Shown here: in pieces, positions 1-11,620 of the stretch
Position numbering within the stretch: position 1 is the stretch's first letter
How the letters are laid out: each line of letters opens with the position of its first letter
Assembly (NCBI RefSeq): GCF_032854445.1
Contig: NC_088307.1
Location: 9,992,017 to 10,056,016, forward strand
Direction of reading: 5' to 3'
DNA: 64,000 bases
DNA from: Liolophura sinensis
Taxonomy: Eukaryota; Mollusca; Polyplacophora; Chitonida; Chitonidae
The notes under the pieces: model-generated
What the model saw: the letters and a program-made list of their open reading frames with translations, nothing else
Told to the model about the DNA's origin: nothing
The model's database searches: none
Translations under genes and position numbers: made by a program

Positions 1-592
1 GATGTAATGTCACAGTCTGTTTCTTCATTGCATCAATGTAAATGAATGAAATGTGGGTTTTTTTTAACATCTCAAACTAAAGCACACATGCCTTGTCTCA
101 GCCTATGTCCCACCCAGGGGGGATAACTCACATGTCAGCTAGAATCAGGGGAGATAAATCTCTTTCACTTACGCTGACCAAGCAAAGCAGTAGTCAAAAT
201 GGCATGAGGCAGCTGTTCACATCTGTTCATGCCACAAGGAAATGTCATTGATAGAAATGTTTGTAAAATGTGTTTGATTTTCAACATATTTCTATTCAGA
301 CATTTTATGAGGGTTTTTCTTTTATACTAAGTATATATATTATTTTTTGAGCTAGAAACTGATCCTGACCAAGAGTGCTTGTTCCAATTCACCTTGTATG
401 GACTTGTTTGGTTATTTATCAATTACTACACAAGAAGCTTGCTTTGCTCTGGACACTACGGTTTCCTCCATCGGTACACCAGACTTCAGTAATGTACATG
501 TAATGGTATGGGTGAAAATTCATCAGTACATCATTGAATACCAAGTAAATAAAAAATGTAGCTGTTTATTGTGTTTGTTTGTTTGTGCGCAG
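1..592 (+). other. Upstream intron sequence of the decarboxylase gene
   Basis: AT-rich sequence with no exon I can recognise. It ends in a T/G-rich tract before the acceptor at 591-592. The preceding coding exon should encode the region just before HWQIPLG and is not seen here. Confidence 0.5.
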
Positions 593-691
593 CACTGGCA
601 GATCCCCCTGGGTCGTCGTTTCCGCTCGCTGAAGCTCTGGTTTGTCATGAGACTGTACGGACAGAAAGGGCTTCAGGAATATATCAGGAAA
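593..691 (+). CDS. DDC-like: Aromatic amino acid decarboxylase-like, third-last coding exon
   Basis: Thirty-three codons between an acceptor (TTTGTGCGCAG) and a donor (GTGAGT), phase 0 at both ends. The peptide starts [18 protein letters not shown], which is diagnostic of group II PLP-dependent decarboxylases (AADC/DDC, tyrosine decarboxylase, histidine decarboxylase). These cytosolic homodimers remove the carboxyl group from aromatic L-amino acids to make monoamines. The PLP lysine and catalytic loop are encoded upstream, beyond the left edge, so the gene enters the window 3'-end only. [10 protein letters not shown] and the following [12 protein letters not shown] are closer to DDC/TDC than to HDC as I recall them. 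Substrate cannot be decided from the C-terminus. Confidence 0.9.
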
Positions 692-764
692 GTGAGTCAC
701 TCGTTTGAATACCCACATTTCATCTGTTGTATACAGTTACATGGGTTGTCTCTTATCTGTTGGG

Positions 765-945
765 TGTGAGGTTGCCATCAACAGTGTTTACGTAGCTCAA
801 TTACTCTGGAGATTCTCTCCGGGGAGATTGCTATGGGTTCAAATCCAGTTCATACTGGCTTCCTCTCCAGTCGCACATGGAAAGGTCTGCCAGAAACCTA
901 CGGGTGGCTGTGAGTGTTTTCTCCCATTTTAATACTGGAGCACAA
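765..945 (+). repeat. Diverged SINE-A copy
   Basis: It holds a box-B-like GGTTCAAATCC followed by the SINE-A body (CTGGCTTCCTCTCC, GGAAAGGTCTGCCAG, GGTGGCTGTGAGTG). The head is degraded and the 3' half is missing. It lies in the intron after the first visible decarboxylase exon. Confidence 0.6.
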
Positions 946-1691
946 CCTCACACATTGGATATTGTTCATGTACTTGTCAACAAATAAATGTACAAGTCAA
1001 TAACTTTTCATGCCTTCATTTTCAAAAGAGTTCTAATAATTCAGCAGCTACCAACAACAATGAGCTGTGGGAAAATATCTTGTGACATATTTTCAAGACA
1101 ATTAAATTACACACTGTTGCCAATTGAAATGAAAATGACAAACGAGCAGTTCACCTAAGGCAAGTATTTTCTCTAAGCTCATTGGAGGCCTTGAGGTGGA
1201 CCCTGTGCTCTCCTTCTCATAGGTTTCTGCCGAACAGCAGTAAAACATCTGTGAAAACCAATTCAAGTTGTTCATTCATGAAACATTGTCCGTAATGCTC
1301 TTGATTGAGATAAATTCGCTATATGGCCTGATATTTTGTCTCAAAGATGAATGTACCCACTCACCCTTGGAGCTCATGAAAATATTTATCTGTTATACAA
1401 AGTATCAGGCCCTATACCCGTGCAACACGCAGGTATAAGTCATAATATTGAAGGGTAGGGACATGTGGTAAAGATTATGGCTGTTCATGCTCATGATACA
1501 AGAAACATTCATTGTTTTACATCGAAACAATATTATGACTGAGACATTCTGAGCTGGATAAACATCTGAGATTAGAGAGGAGGTTATAAACCTCATCATA
1601 ATGGTATTTAAAAAATTAAACGTTTCAAAGTTGTTGACATTTAACTCATGATTGTGACAGTGAATTTCTTCTCATTCTGCTTTCTCCCCAG

Positions 1692-1793
1692 GATGTTGCT
1701 CTAGCACATGAGTTTGAGACATTTGTCCTGAACGATTGTCGCTTTGAACTGACCGCTAAAGTCGTCATGGGACTGGTATGCTTCCGCCTGAAG
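1692..1793 (+). CDS. DDC-like: Aromatic amino acid decarboxylase-like, second-last coding exon
   Basis: Thirty-four codons, phase 0/0, with acceptor TTTCTCCCCAG and donor GTGAGT. It continues the decarboxylase C-terminal domain: AHEFETFV, then the family signature GLVCFRLK at the exon end. In DDC and TDC the same GLVCFRLKG segment is a core strand of the small domain. The intron before it is about 1.0 kb. Confidence 0.9.
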
Positions 1794-1844
1794 GTGAGTT
1801 CCCTTTGATGTTGGTTGACGGGTAACCCATCTTCCATACCACCC

Positions 1845-2030
1845 TAAATTCCTCATCCTTTTCACATATGAAAGAACAACTTTCAGAGCAAATGCACCTT
1901 TATAATTAGATTTTCCTGACAAAACTACATTGGTTGGATTGGTCAATTTCAGGGCTTCACAAAAGATGTAATTTTGTGAGTCAGCACAAAATAAAGCCCT
2001 CAGAATATCCTTGAATAAAAACAGTTTCAT
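1845..2030 (+). mobile_element. MITE-D copy 1, one end degraded
   Basis: Similar over about 170 bp to 7890-8090 and 11434-11620. The left terminal repeat reads TTCCTCATCCTTTTCACATATG. Internal shared words include GAAAGAACAACTTTCAG and GGTCAATTTCAGGGCTTCAC. The right terminal repeat is not recognisable. It sits in the last decarboxylase intron. Confidence 0.6.
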
Positions 2031-2224
2031 TATAAATTGACTGAGTTACCTGTAGTTAAATGAAGATATTGTTATTTTTATGTGTAGATGTTTGCGTATT
2101 TCTGTAAATGTACACCATTCTTTGTTACCAAAAGTCACAGTTACAGTGTAACACCAGCTGAAGTGTTATAATGTCTTGGAGAAAACTGGAATTTATGCAG
2201 CATAATAAAACTTCACTCCGTAAT

Positions 2225-2310
2225 TATGGAAAGCAGTGGTAAGGCATTCGACACAGAGCTGCTGACAGGTATATGAGTCTAGAGTTCAATCCCGGTTGAG
2301 GTTAGGAAAT
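2225..2310 (+). repeat. tRNA-like (Pol III box A/B) remnant
   Basis: A box-A-like GTGGTAAGGCATTCGAC is followed about 45 bp later by a box-B-like GAGTTCAATCCCGG. The spacing suits a tRNA or a tRNA-derived SINE head. I cannot fold a convincing full cloverleaf, so a SINE relic is more likely than a functional tRNA. Confidence 0.35.
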
Positions 2311-2598
2311 TTCCAGATTCCCCAGATTTTCATGGTGGCACTGTTACAAGAAGCAGTCCATGTTGCTCATTGGGCAGTTTCATGTTAGTTGAATACCACT
2401 TTTCTGCCACAATTGTGGCATGCAAATTAATCTATATGTAACGTGAGGCGTTTTTCTAGCCAATTTCAGAAAGACAAAAAAGCTTAAGTTTCTTTTAAAA
2501 GGTTGTATTGAGCTCTTAATTTGAATATAAACTATATGTTTTAGTTTGAGATACATCAGTCAAATGCGTTTGTTTTTGCTATTTGTTTTGGGATACAG

Positions 2599-2817
2599 GG
2601 TACAAATGAGCTGAATGAAATACTGCTGAAGAAAGTCAATGACGACGGAAGAATCCATATCGTGCCATCAAAGGTCCATGAGACGTATTTCCTGCGCTTT
2701 GCTGTGTGTGCCAGAAGGACAGCTTCCAAAGACATCAGTTACGCGTGGAATGTGATATCTGAACTGGCAGACAATTTACTCAAACAAGGGGAGATAAACG
2801 GGAAAGTCAGAAGATGA
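2599..2817 (+). CDS. DDC-like: Aromatic amino acid decarboxylase-like, terminal exon with stop
   Basis: Seventy-two codons plus TGA, starting after acceptor GGGATACAG. It carries GTNELNEILLKKVN, then the RIHIVPSKV strand, then YFLRFAVCARRT, all in the order seen in DDC/TDC small domains. The C-terminus stops soon after (QGEINGKVRR), as in short AADC-type enzymes and unlike the long HDC tail. The three exons give 139 residues, about the last 30% of a roughly 480-residue enzyme. No frameshift or stop interrupts them, so the gene looks intact here. The HIVPSKVHETYFLR stretch also resembles insect tyrosine decarboxylase, so a TDC cannot be excluded. Confidence 0.9.
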   Translation, partial: GTNELNEILLKKVNDDGRIHIVPSKVHETYFLRFAVCARRTASKDISYAWNVISELADNLLKQGEINGKVRR

Positions 2818-3639
2818 TTGGTTGAATCTTGTCCAATAATTTCTCTTTAAATTGAAATCAGTGTGTGTAGCACATGCTTTATGTTACATTTGGGCTGTAA
2901 TGGTAACATTTGGAATATTTAATGGATAAGAAAGTACCTGGTTAAGTTTGTAGAAATGTATTCAGGTATAAGAAAAGCACCTTTTTACTGTTTTAACATC
3001 TGAAAAGATTCAAGCACTGTTGGTTAAACACTGGCATCTGAAAAGCTGGAGAAGAAGGCAAAGAAAGGCACTGTATTTCACATAGCATTTAACATTTTTC
3101 AGGTGACGCATTTAGCTGGATTCCAACTGACTTGTTCACCTTATTGTGCCATTTAGTAATTTTTATGGAGTTTATTTCTTTGCCAAAAAACTGAAGTATT
3201 GACATCAAAAATATCATTTTAATGCCTGTATGGTTCTTCTGGAAAAAGTGCATTTTTACAGAATTTTGGGTTACATGCAGCAGTTTTAAGACAAACTTTA
3301 ATTGTGAAAGTCAGCCTGAGTTGTTCTGTTTGGCCAGTCTGTGATGTGTTCTTAATAATATATCTGCTACCCTGCACCGACAAGGGGAGACAAATGCTGT
3401 TGGAAAACTCATCTGTTACAAGGCTATCGGTTATTTTTACTTCACAATGATATGCCTTTACTGTTTAATATTAATTTAAACATGGTTGTGGCAAAAGAAA
3501 AATAAGGGTTATGAGAATCCTGGGGGTAGATTGCAGATTAGATTAGCCAGATAATGGCCAGAGCTGATAAATAGACATTTACGAATAGTCTGCAATAAGG
3601 CTGTGACTCACTGCAATATGGGATTTACATTTAGAAGAT

Positions 3640-3738
3640 CCTCCCACCATAATGATGGCTGCTGTTGCATAAGCCAAATATTCTAGAGTATGGCGAAAAC
3701 ACCACTCAGATAAATAAATGAAATAAATTCAGAGAGAA
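3640..3738 (+). repeat. SINE-A 3' fragment
   Basis: Only the 3' part is present: CTCCCACCATAATGATGGC, then ATATTCTAGAGTATGGCG, ending in AATAAATGAAATAAATT. It matches the 3' third of full SINE-A copies. Confidence 0.65.
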
Positions 3739-4307
3739 AAAAAAAATTGTAACAGCTGCAAGGTTCATGCCAAGTCATAGAGTATTATTCTTTGTGCTCC
3801 CTTTCACTTGAGCTGTGCATTATTTGATTGGCCCATGTTAATTAGTAGGATATAGTTTGCTACTGTACTCAATTTCTGGCTTTTAAATGACAGCTCCTGT
3901 GTGGTGTTTTTACGGTGTACCAAGGAAGTAGAAGTCGGCCTGGCCTCCATTTGAACATATGTTCTACAAAATCTTGTATGAAAAATGTCAACATACATAA
4001 CGAAAAGAATTTAAAGTGATTATGTGGAAGATACATCTAAAATACGTCAGTTTTTACACATTTTAGGTATGTATTAATATTTATTTTTTTTGTATTGTTC
4101 TGAATTAATTAGCTTTCCATTTTTCCGGCACATACCCAAGGTATGCACTCAAGTGAACACAACATTGCAATAGCGTAAAGGGAGATCACTCTGCTGATCA
4201 TGTAACAAAATTCCTGGCAAAGTATGTTTGAATCATACTCCTCACAGCGCAGGTGCCGATCTCTACAGTCCACATCACTGCCACCACTGGACAGACTTGG
4301 CCTTTGA

Positions 4308-4578
4308 TTTATTTATTTATTTATTTGATTGGTGTTTTACGCCGTACTCAAGAATATTTCACTTATACGACGGCGGCCAGCATTATGGTGGGTGGAAACC
4401 GGACAGAGCCCAGGGGAAACCCATGACCATCCGCAGGTTGCAGACACACCTTCCCACTTACGGCCGGAGAGGAAGCCAGCATGAGCTGGACTTGAACTCA
4501 CAGCGACCGCATGGGTGAGAGGCTCTTGGGTCATTATGCTGCGCTAGCGCGCTAACCAACAGAGCCACAGAGGCCCCC
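4308..4578 (-). repeat. SINE-A, full length, with target site duplication
   Basis: Read on the minus strand: a tRNA-like head (box A TGGCTCTGTTGGTTAGCG, box B GAGTTCAAGTCC), then the conserved GGAAACCGGACAGAGCCC core, the ATATTCTTGAGTACGGCGTA 3' part and an AAATA tail. It is flanked by a perfect 14-bp direct repeat, GACTTGGCCTTTGA, at 4294-4307 and 4579-4592. That is the mark of LINE-mediated insertion. Confidence 0.92.
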
Positions 4579-5900
4579 GACTTGGCCTTTGAAGCTTGTG
4601 CAGCGCACGTAGGCTTGTTCAGTAAAACATTAAAGTAAAATTGTTTCATGTGTTGGTTACAGTTATGTTTTGCATAGTTTATATTTAAAAAATGCATGTA
4701 TGTGAACTATTATAATGGAAACAAATGTTGAGAGTTTTCTGACCTCAATCCCTGCCTCATCTTACACTGTGACCCCAGTGACCTTGGGGTTGTTCAGGAT
4801 TTGTGTACACATTTTGCTAGCGGTGGCAGTGATGTAAAGTGAACAAAGAGTGGTGCATACACTGCGAGGAGTACAGTTTTGAATAATACATGGTGCTTAT
4901 GATTTTCTTTTTGATGATTAGTCATTAAATATAAAAGGGTAAAAATTTGGGTCAAAAACAGTCAAAGGTCACACGCATTAGAAAGGCATTACTTTTGCCA
5001 TTGTTTTTTGTTGTTGTTGTTGTTGTCTTAGTGGCTGTTGTGTTTTTAGGTTAATAGTTGCGATATATTTGTTCTTATCAATGTTCAACACTATTATGTG
5101 TACCCGAATCAGTATTAACGATTTAGAAAGATGTTTTTTTGAATGTGAGAGGTATTGTAATAAGCCATAAGATACCTTCACTTCACATTATATTTATTTC
5201 ATTGATAAAATTTCATATCATGCAGTTGCAAATAGTAGTTTTGACAACTGATTGAAACGAACATCCCATACCTGGCAAAGTGATCCAACTCTCACTTGTA
5301 CAGGCGATTGAAACAGACATTCACTTTCGCAAGTGATTAAAGCATTTGTTTAAGCCAGTGATACTCGTACTGACACATGACTGAAGTAGACATTCACCTT
5401 TTCCCAGTGATCACAGGAGAACAAGTAATTGAAACAGACGCATGTACCAGATTAAAATAGCACAAATTATAATTGGGTGACCTTGTTGGGTTTTTAAGCA
5501 AATACTTGGAATTTGCCCATTTATCATCTGACGAGAAGGAAAAATTCCTACTGGCTTTGTTGTAGATAGCTTAAATAAATTCCATTCCATTTTAACTTCA
5601 TGTAACATGACATAGCAGGTCATTGAAAGATTGTGTTGTTTCTTTAAAATGTTATATTATTTCTACACAATTCTATCTATTTCTGTGATAATAAATATTG
5701 ATTTTTGTGACCAGATGTTCAGTCATTTCCCAAAGGTTGTTCCATGATATTTATCTTATTTTAGTGTCAGTTTTCAAAACTGGGATTCAGATTTTTGTTC
5801 TTATTGCTGTTATAACTGGGACATGTATCTGCCTACATATGTTCTACATTTTTGCCTCATGTTAGAGAATAAACAGTTCTGTTTGAGCATCGTCTTGTCT

Positions 5901-6629
5901 CTATAGCTTTATCATAGACCTGGGCTCATATTCATCAAATGTCTTAAAGATTGAAGTCAAAAATTTGAACACAGCTACATATGAAAGGTTGTGCTCTAAG
6001 AAGTTTAAAGTTTGTACACGAGTCTTTACTGTAAGACAGCACACCAACCTTTCCTTGTCTGAGCTTGGGCTTCCAAGCTCTTGTAATTCATAACATAAGC
6101 CTTAAAGTTGCTTGAAAAATACTGTTTACCTAGACCTGTCGTTGCTTTCAAATGGAACTTAAAAAGTATTTATCTAATTTATCACAAGACTGAGGCATGT
6201 TGGAGTAGTAATGTACATTGTAGTGTACCACAATTATGATAGGGGAGTGGCTAAGTTACTTTCTAAGGATTTGATTGGACTAACACTTTGAAATGTGCTG
6301 TCAGTCTTTGTTTTGGTGGATCTTGGGTGCCATGTGTCTCGAAACCCCTTCTCGTGACAAAATTACTTTTCGTTCCATTTGCGGTCAGAGCGGTTGTGAC
6401 GACGTGATGTCACAGAGATACGGACAGGTCAGAGAGGCCTATAGACGTGTGCATTTGTGTGCTCTTCGGGAAATGTATATTCTCATGACCATGTGGTGGT
6501 CGTGCCAGCACAGCGCAATGACTCCAAAACCTCTTACCAATGCTCCGTCCCTTCAAGATTATAATCTGTAATGACCATGTGATGTTCAACTTTCCTGACC
6601 TATTTATTTGGTTGATGTCCTCTATCCAT
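5901..6629. other. Intergenic stretch, no gene seen
   Basis: AT-rich sequence with short random open frames only. I see no splice-bounded exon, RNA gene or repeat of the families named here. Confidence 0.5.
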
Positions 6630-6964
6630 AGACCGTCCCCCTCAGGAGTGGTAGATCCAGGGTCAATCCTGGGTCGAGTCACACCCAAGACTTTAAAAGA
6701 GAAAGTTGTAACTTCCTTGCTTGGCATTCAGCATTAAAGGGTTAGTGCAACGACTGGTTGACCCGTATCAGTATAATGGCTCGGCTGAAGCAGCTTACTT
6801 GCATTAGGTATAGCCATCTCAGTGAAGCAGCACTAGATAAATGAGGGGTGGACGTCCGTCCTGCAACAAGGAGGCACATTACGTGCACTTTTAAGGATTC
6901 CTTCATCATCATATGTCTGAAAAATTGTTAAGTACAACGTTAAACCTCAAGCACTCACTCACTC
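6630..6964 (-). repeat. SINE-B copy 1
   Basis: Read on the minus strand it is the same ~330-bp repeat as 7454-7772 and 50326-50657. It starts GTGAGTGAGTGAG and contains TTAACGTTGTACTTAACAAT, GTGCCTCCTTGTTGCAGGAC and ATACGGGTCAACCAGTCG. In this copy the (CACT)n end is at the right. Confidence 0.85.
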
Positions 6965-7453
6965 CTACATCCGTAACGGATAGCGGTCAAATTCATGTGT
7001 TAATGGAACTAGGCAGAGCTGGGTAAAATCACAACATCACCAAAGCACATGTACTTCAAAAGAACCTCCTACCCAGCTCAAACTTGAAATACGAAGAACT
7101 GGATTTAATGTAGAATTATTTCCTTGATTTTTTAATGCCTTACTCAAGAATTTTCCACCCAATTTTATAGGTTGAAGAAACGGTGCCCACCTTCACAGAA
7201 CTTTGTAAATCACGTTTTCGTAAATTTCCTAATAAATCAATGCACCTTTATATGATGCTTTAACTTATACACAAAGTCGTTTGCGAAAAGTTAAGAGAAA
7301 TCTGAATTGCAATATGTGGTGAATGCAACCTAAGGAGTGCAAGTGCCCAGGGAAGAACCACTATCCTTTGGAAAGTTAATTAACTCTGGAAACTTTGGAA
7401 AGTCACTTAACAAGACTGTCATTCACGGCTTGTCACCAAGGCCACCTTGAGCA

Positions 7454-7772
7454 GTGAGTGAGTGAGTGCTTGGGGTTTAACATCGTACTTAACAATTTTT
7501 CAGTCATTTGACGATAAAGGAGTAATTAGAGTGCATGTAATGTGCCTCCTTGTTGCAAGACGGATTTCCACCTCTCTTCTATCTAGTGCTGCTTCAATGA
7601 GATGACTTTATGCCGAAGGCAAGTAAGCCGCCCCTCTCGAGCCATTCTACTGATACGGGTCAACCAGTCGTTGAATCAACCGCTGAATGCTAAGCAAGGA
7701 AGCTACAACTTTCTCTTTTAAGGTCATTGGTGTAACCCGACCAAGGATTGACCCTGGATCTAACCCCCGTGA
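7454..7772 (+). repeat. SINE-B copy 2, inverted relative to copy 1
   Basis: The same repeat as copy 1 in opposite orientation about 0.5 kb away, so the pair could form a large hairpin. Shared words include AATGTGCCTCCTTGTTGCA, GATACGGGTCAACCAGTCG and GATTGACCCTGGATC. The plus strand begins with the GTGA repeat, so the retroposon's own sense strand is probably the minus strand. Confidence 0.85.
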
Positions 7773-7884
7773 AGCGTACCTTGAACAGTGAGAGCTCAGA
7801 AAATGTATTTCTCTGTTGGAAGCCGGGTTTCAACATGCACCTGAAGTGTCTTAGCGATGGAAACGCAAGCACCTTAACCCCTCA

Positions 7885-8095
7885 AGCTTTTGTGCATATG
7901 ACTTTCATTGCAATTTATGTATATAACTGATTTGATTTTGGAGACAAAATTACATTTGTTGGTTTGCCCAATTTCATCTCTTCACAAAAAGTGTGACTTT
8001 ATGAGTTTGCACAAAATACTGCCTTAAGAACATGCCTGAGTACACACCTTGCAAACATGTGAAAAGGTTGAAATATTGCAGTACCATAACAATTT
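7885..8095 (+). mobile_element. MITE-D copy 2
   Basis: The left end reads CCTCAAGCTTTTGTGCATATG and the right end ACATGTGAAAAGGTTGAAAT, which are roughly inverted repeats of each other. The interior (TTTTGGAGACAAAATTACAT, CATCTCTTCACAAAAAG, ACATGCCTGAGTACACACC) aligns with copies 1 and 3. Confidence 0.65.
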
Positions 8096-9124
8096 GGCCA
8101 CAATCCATATTTTCCCCAAACAGAGCATCAACATCAAGACACAATCAATGTGGTTCAATTCAGATATAAATTTATTTTGTATGACTTGCAGTTAAAAATG
8201 GGTTTTCTCTTTAAACTGATGTCAACAAAAAAAAAAAAAAAAGTTTGTGTACAATAAAATTTACCTACACTGATAGCGTGTCTTTCAAGATTTTTTACAT
8301 TTCCTGTGGGAAATGCTAAATATAGTGAAAATGATAACTAAAAAATTGTGCTAAAGGCAAGAGACTACATAAAAAATCGTGCCAAGTACAACTTTTACCA
8401 AAATGTTTTAAAATACATTATAAATGAACTATGTTTGTGCTGCAATTTGACAAACTTGTCAAACAAGCTATGCATTGAGTTATAAATCAGAGCATTAAAA
8501 AAAAATAATAATAATTCATTAAAACAGCTAATGTATATATTTGTATAAAAACAAATGGACTAGAGGCTTGAATGACGTCTAACCACTATCTGGTTAAATG
8601 AATGAACGGTGGTATGAAACAATCAATACCAATCGGCAAAGAATACAATCAAGCTTATGAATTCAGGGCTTCGAGAAAAAAAAGAAAAAAAACTCTTTAA
8701 AACTTTCTCGTGAATTGATCAGTTATTTGACATAACAGGCTCAACAGAAGTCTTAATGTACAGCTTCACCCATTTCTCTTTTAGGAAAGCTGATTGCCAA
8801 GTCTTATAATTTTTGGAGGTGCATAATGTGTATTTCAATTTGAAATAAAAATTTGTTAATTGGAAGATGTTCCAAGAATGCAAATTTTATACTAGTGCAC
8901 ACCTGAACAAAGTCCTGTGAAATTCTATTACCCAATCCACATTAAACAATGGACAGCAGTAAGAGGTACTTACATGCATATAAAGAAGACAAACTAAATT
9001 CTTAATCTACCTCATGTATAAAACTAACAACATACAGGCATCACATAGCTAGTAGTATAAAAAATTTTAAAATATTGACATTGCCGAAATGTTAGTCCGC
9101 AAGTCACTTCAATATATTATTCAC
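8096..9124. other. Possible 3' end of the FAM124-like transcript; otherwise featureless
   Basis: AT-rich with no exon. On the minus strand an AATAAA (complement of 8171-8176) is the first clear poly(A) signal I noticed below the FAM124-like stop. It would imply a 3' UTR of about 4 kb. A 17-base A run lies near 8227. Confidence 0.3.
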
Positions 9125-9610
9125 AGGTGTTTTCACTTTCAGTTTTAGGACTACATGTACACTGAGGAATACAGAGGGTCCCTTCCTACTGAAGAGAATA
9201 CACTGGATCAACTCCAAACATATACATTCACCTTCAGTTTCAGGACTATACTGAATACAACAGGTCCCTTCTCGCTGAAGACGACATAATTGATCAACCC
9301 AACACTGTACTTTCAGTTTTAGGACAACCGTACAACGAATATCGCAAAATATGCGTTCTTATTTGAGACAATATACTGGATCAACGCCACACATACTTTC
9401 ACTTTCAGTTTCGGGACTATACTGAATACAATATGGCCCTTCTTACTGAAGATTACGTATGTAATGGATTAACCCAATAACCTGTACTTTCAATTTCAGC
9501 TCCAGGACTATACCCAATATTAAGAAATGTCCATTTTTATTTGAGACAATACAATGGATCAACCCTACACATATTGTACATGTGCTTTGATCTGCATTAA
9601 TACTGGCAAC
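9125..9610. repeat. Degenerate tandem repeat, about 90-120 bp period
   Basis: The phrase CACTTTCAGTTTTAGGACTA or a close variant recurs about five times. Each is followed by ACTGAATACAA, a CCCTTCTTACTGAAGA block and CTGGATCAACCC. The copies have diverged, so this is an old array. Confidence 0.65.
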
Positions 9611-10264
9611 AACAGTCCCTAACAAAATACCTACATTAACAGGCTGGTTTTAGTACATATACTTAAAAACTAAAAAGTTTCCAAAAAAGATCTTTTACAT
9701 ATACGTACCAAGAATGAGAACTATTCAAGTGCTACTCTACAAGTACCAACAAACACTTTGTCTACATGTACATGAATGATTGACAATGTACATGGACTTA
9801 CACACACATAGACATGTATTATAATTGTACACATGTACATGGACATAATATTAATCATATCTCCACAGTGTATATACACAGACATAGTATTTACAAACTT
9901 CGCCTTCAGCTGAGTGCATTCACTATAAACTTCAGGAGTCTGTACAGTGTATGCTAAACTAACTATACAACAGGCCACTGTCACTGACCTGAGGTTTTTG
10001 TTGGTTACCGTGGAGACAATAGATCGACCTGCTCATACATGATGTGCCATACCAATAGATTCTGCTTGCTTGGAGATCTCACTCAGTGAGCTCACTGATG
10101 TAACCATGGTGACAAAGGACTACAATTTCTGGTCCTTCTATAGTGGCTAAGGATATGAAACATATCCAACTGACGATCACTGCAAATTGTTGACTTACGC
10201 CTGGAGACTGTGACTTGTTTCAATAAAGGGTTCAAAACTGGAGGTCTGTATTCAAGTACTAAAT
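9611..10264. other. Noncoding stretch rich in TACATGTA words
   Basis: No exon. Several ACATGTACATG-type palindromic words lie at 9760-9840, a word that is common elsewhere in this window. Probably FAM124-like 3' UTR or flank. Confidence 0.4.
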
Positions 10265-10325
10265 GCATTTACACATTTGTTAGGTGTTTACGCCGTACTC
10301 AAAAAGAATATTTCACTTCTAGGAC
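10265..10325 (-). repeat. SINE-A 3' fragment
   Basis: TTAGGTGTTTACGCCGTACTC followed by AAGAATATTTCACTT matches the complement of the SINE-A 3' segment. Only about 60 bp survive. Confidence 0.6.
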
Positions 10326-11433
10326 CTTTGATTTAGTTGATCTAAAAATATCCAGTTTCATATTATTTATCAAGTTCTTGTTTTCATATTTACAGTAATG
10401 TTTGATACGTGTAAATGTCAGCAGTTTCTAAATTTTAGCCCAAATTATGGGGGCCTAAAAGAGTGCCAAACAAGAAGCCATATTTTCCCCTGTCCACTAC
10501 AAATATGTACTGTGGAATAATGTGAAATTACCTTGAAGTCACCAATTAGGCATTACGAAATACAGATATGTATCAAATCTAAATTTATGTGCTGCCATAA
10601 CGTCACAGAAGAAATGAAAAAATAAAACCAAAAAAAAGCAAATTTGCAACACATGTACATGTACACAATGTAGCTGCGACTATCTGTTGATCTGGTCACT
10701 GGGACGAGGCCAGAGTTTCACGTCACCTTGCACGCAGGACCCTCACCAAGTGAATGGCCCTTAGGCCAACATGGATGTTAAAAGGCAGGACGTTAATTGA
10801 CATGCAGGATAACAAGTCAAAAATTTCACCCAGCAACCAAGTTATAGAAAAACTTAAAAATTCAGATGTATGAACTCATTCATGCTACTCATTCAAATAA
10901 CTGGTAGCAACAGGCTTACAATTGCATGTACAAGAGAAAAATCAATCAATCTCAGGGGCTGAAAAAAAAAGAAGTTGTGTCATTCTTGATAAAGGCAGGG
11001 TTTTCAAATGTAGATGGTTCTAAAAAAAACTTTTAACAAAATTTAAACTGATATCTTTTAGCTACATGTATATTCCTGCTAGAAACATTATACATGTCTG
11101 TATGCACCGATGACAAATTTTCAAATTATGATCTGTCTGGTGGATTTCCTAAAGATAGCAACAGATCAGCCCAAGTGTCTTGTTCTTCCCTGCATACTGT
11201 GTGAAACTTACTGTAAGCTGGATTGGTCCACAGAAATTCTGATAAAGGACCTAAAACCATGCAAATAAATGCCCTAAAACCATGCAAATAAATGCCCTAA
11301 AACAATGACAGCCCTGAAACTCACCTTTTTCCAGCATGTACTAAATTGTAAACAAACCTCAAAACGTCTTTCAAAAATCAATGCAATACAAAGCTCAGAA
11401 TCATGAGAATTAGTAATATGGGTTTCTTACCCT

Positions 11434-11620
11434 ACTTCCTCAACCATTTCGCATGTGAAAGAGCAACTTTCAGTGCAATTTATGCACATTTTTGGTTTAA
11501 TTTTGGAGACTGGTTGGACTGGGCTTCCCAAAGGTATAACTTAATCATTCAACACAGAATAATTCTTTCAGAACATGCTTGAATGTACATCTTGCAGACA
11601 TGCGAAATGGTAGAAGAATT
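11434..11620. mobile_element. MITE-D copy 3 with intact terminal inverted repeats
   Basis: A perfect 14-bp inverted repeat, ACCATTTCGCATGT at 11443-11456 and its complement at 11599-11612, extends with a few mismatches to about 21 bp. The interior is about 140 bp, AT-rich and noncoding. Size and structure fit a nonautonomous DNA transposon. I could not define the target duplication. Confidence 0.75.

Larger units (their letters stand above)
2818..5900 (+). other. Decarboxylase 3' UTR / downstream flank
   Basis: No coding signal. It contains two SINE-A copies and a short run of loosely repeated GTGATTGAAACAGACATTCAC units near 5250-5430. A plausible poly(A) signal, AATAAA, lies near 5868 and is followed by GT-rich sequence (CTGTTTGAGCATCGTCTTGTC). 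Earlier AATAAA words near 3713-3730 lie inside a SINE tail. Which one ends the transcript cannot be told from sequence. Confidence 0.4.

Noticed and set aside
398-769. 123-residue frame at the left edge as a gene start
   Set aside because: Only 593-691 is real coding sequence, in the same frame; the part before it is intron with an acceptor at 591-592.
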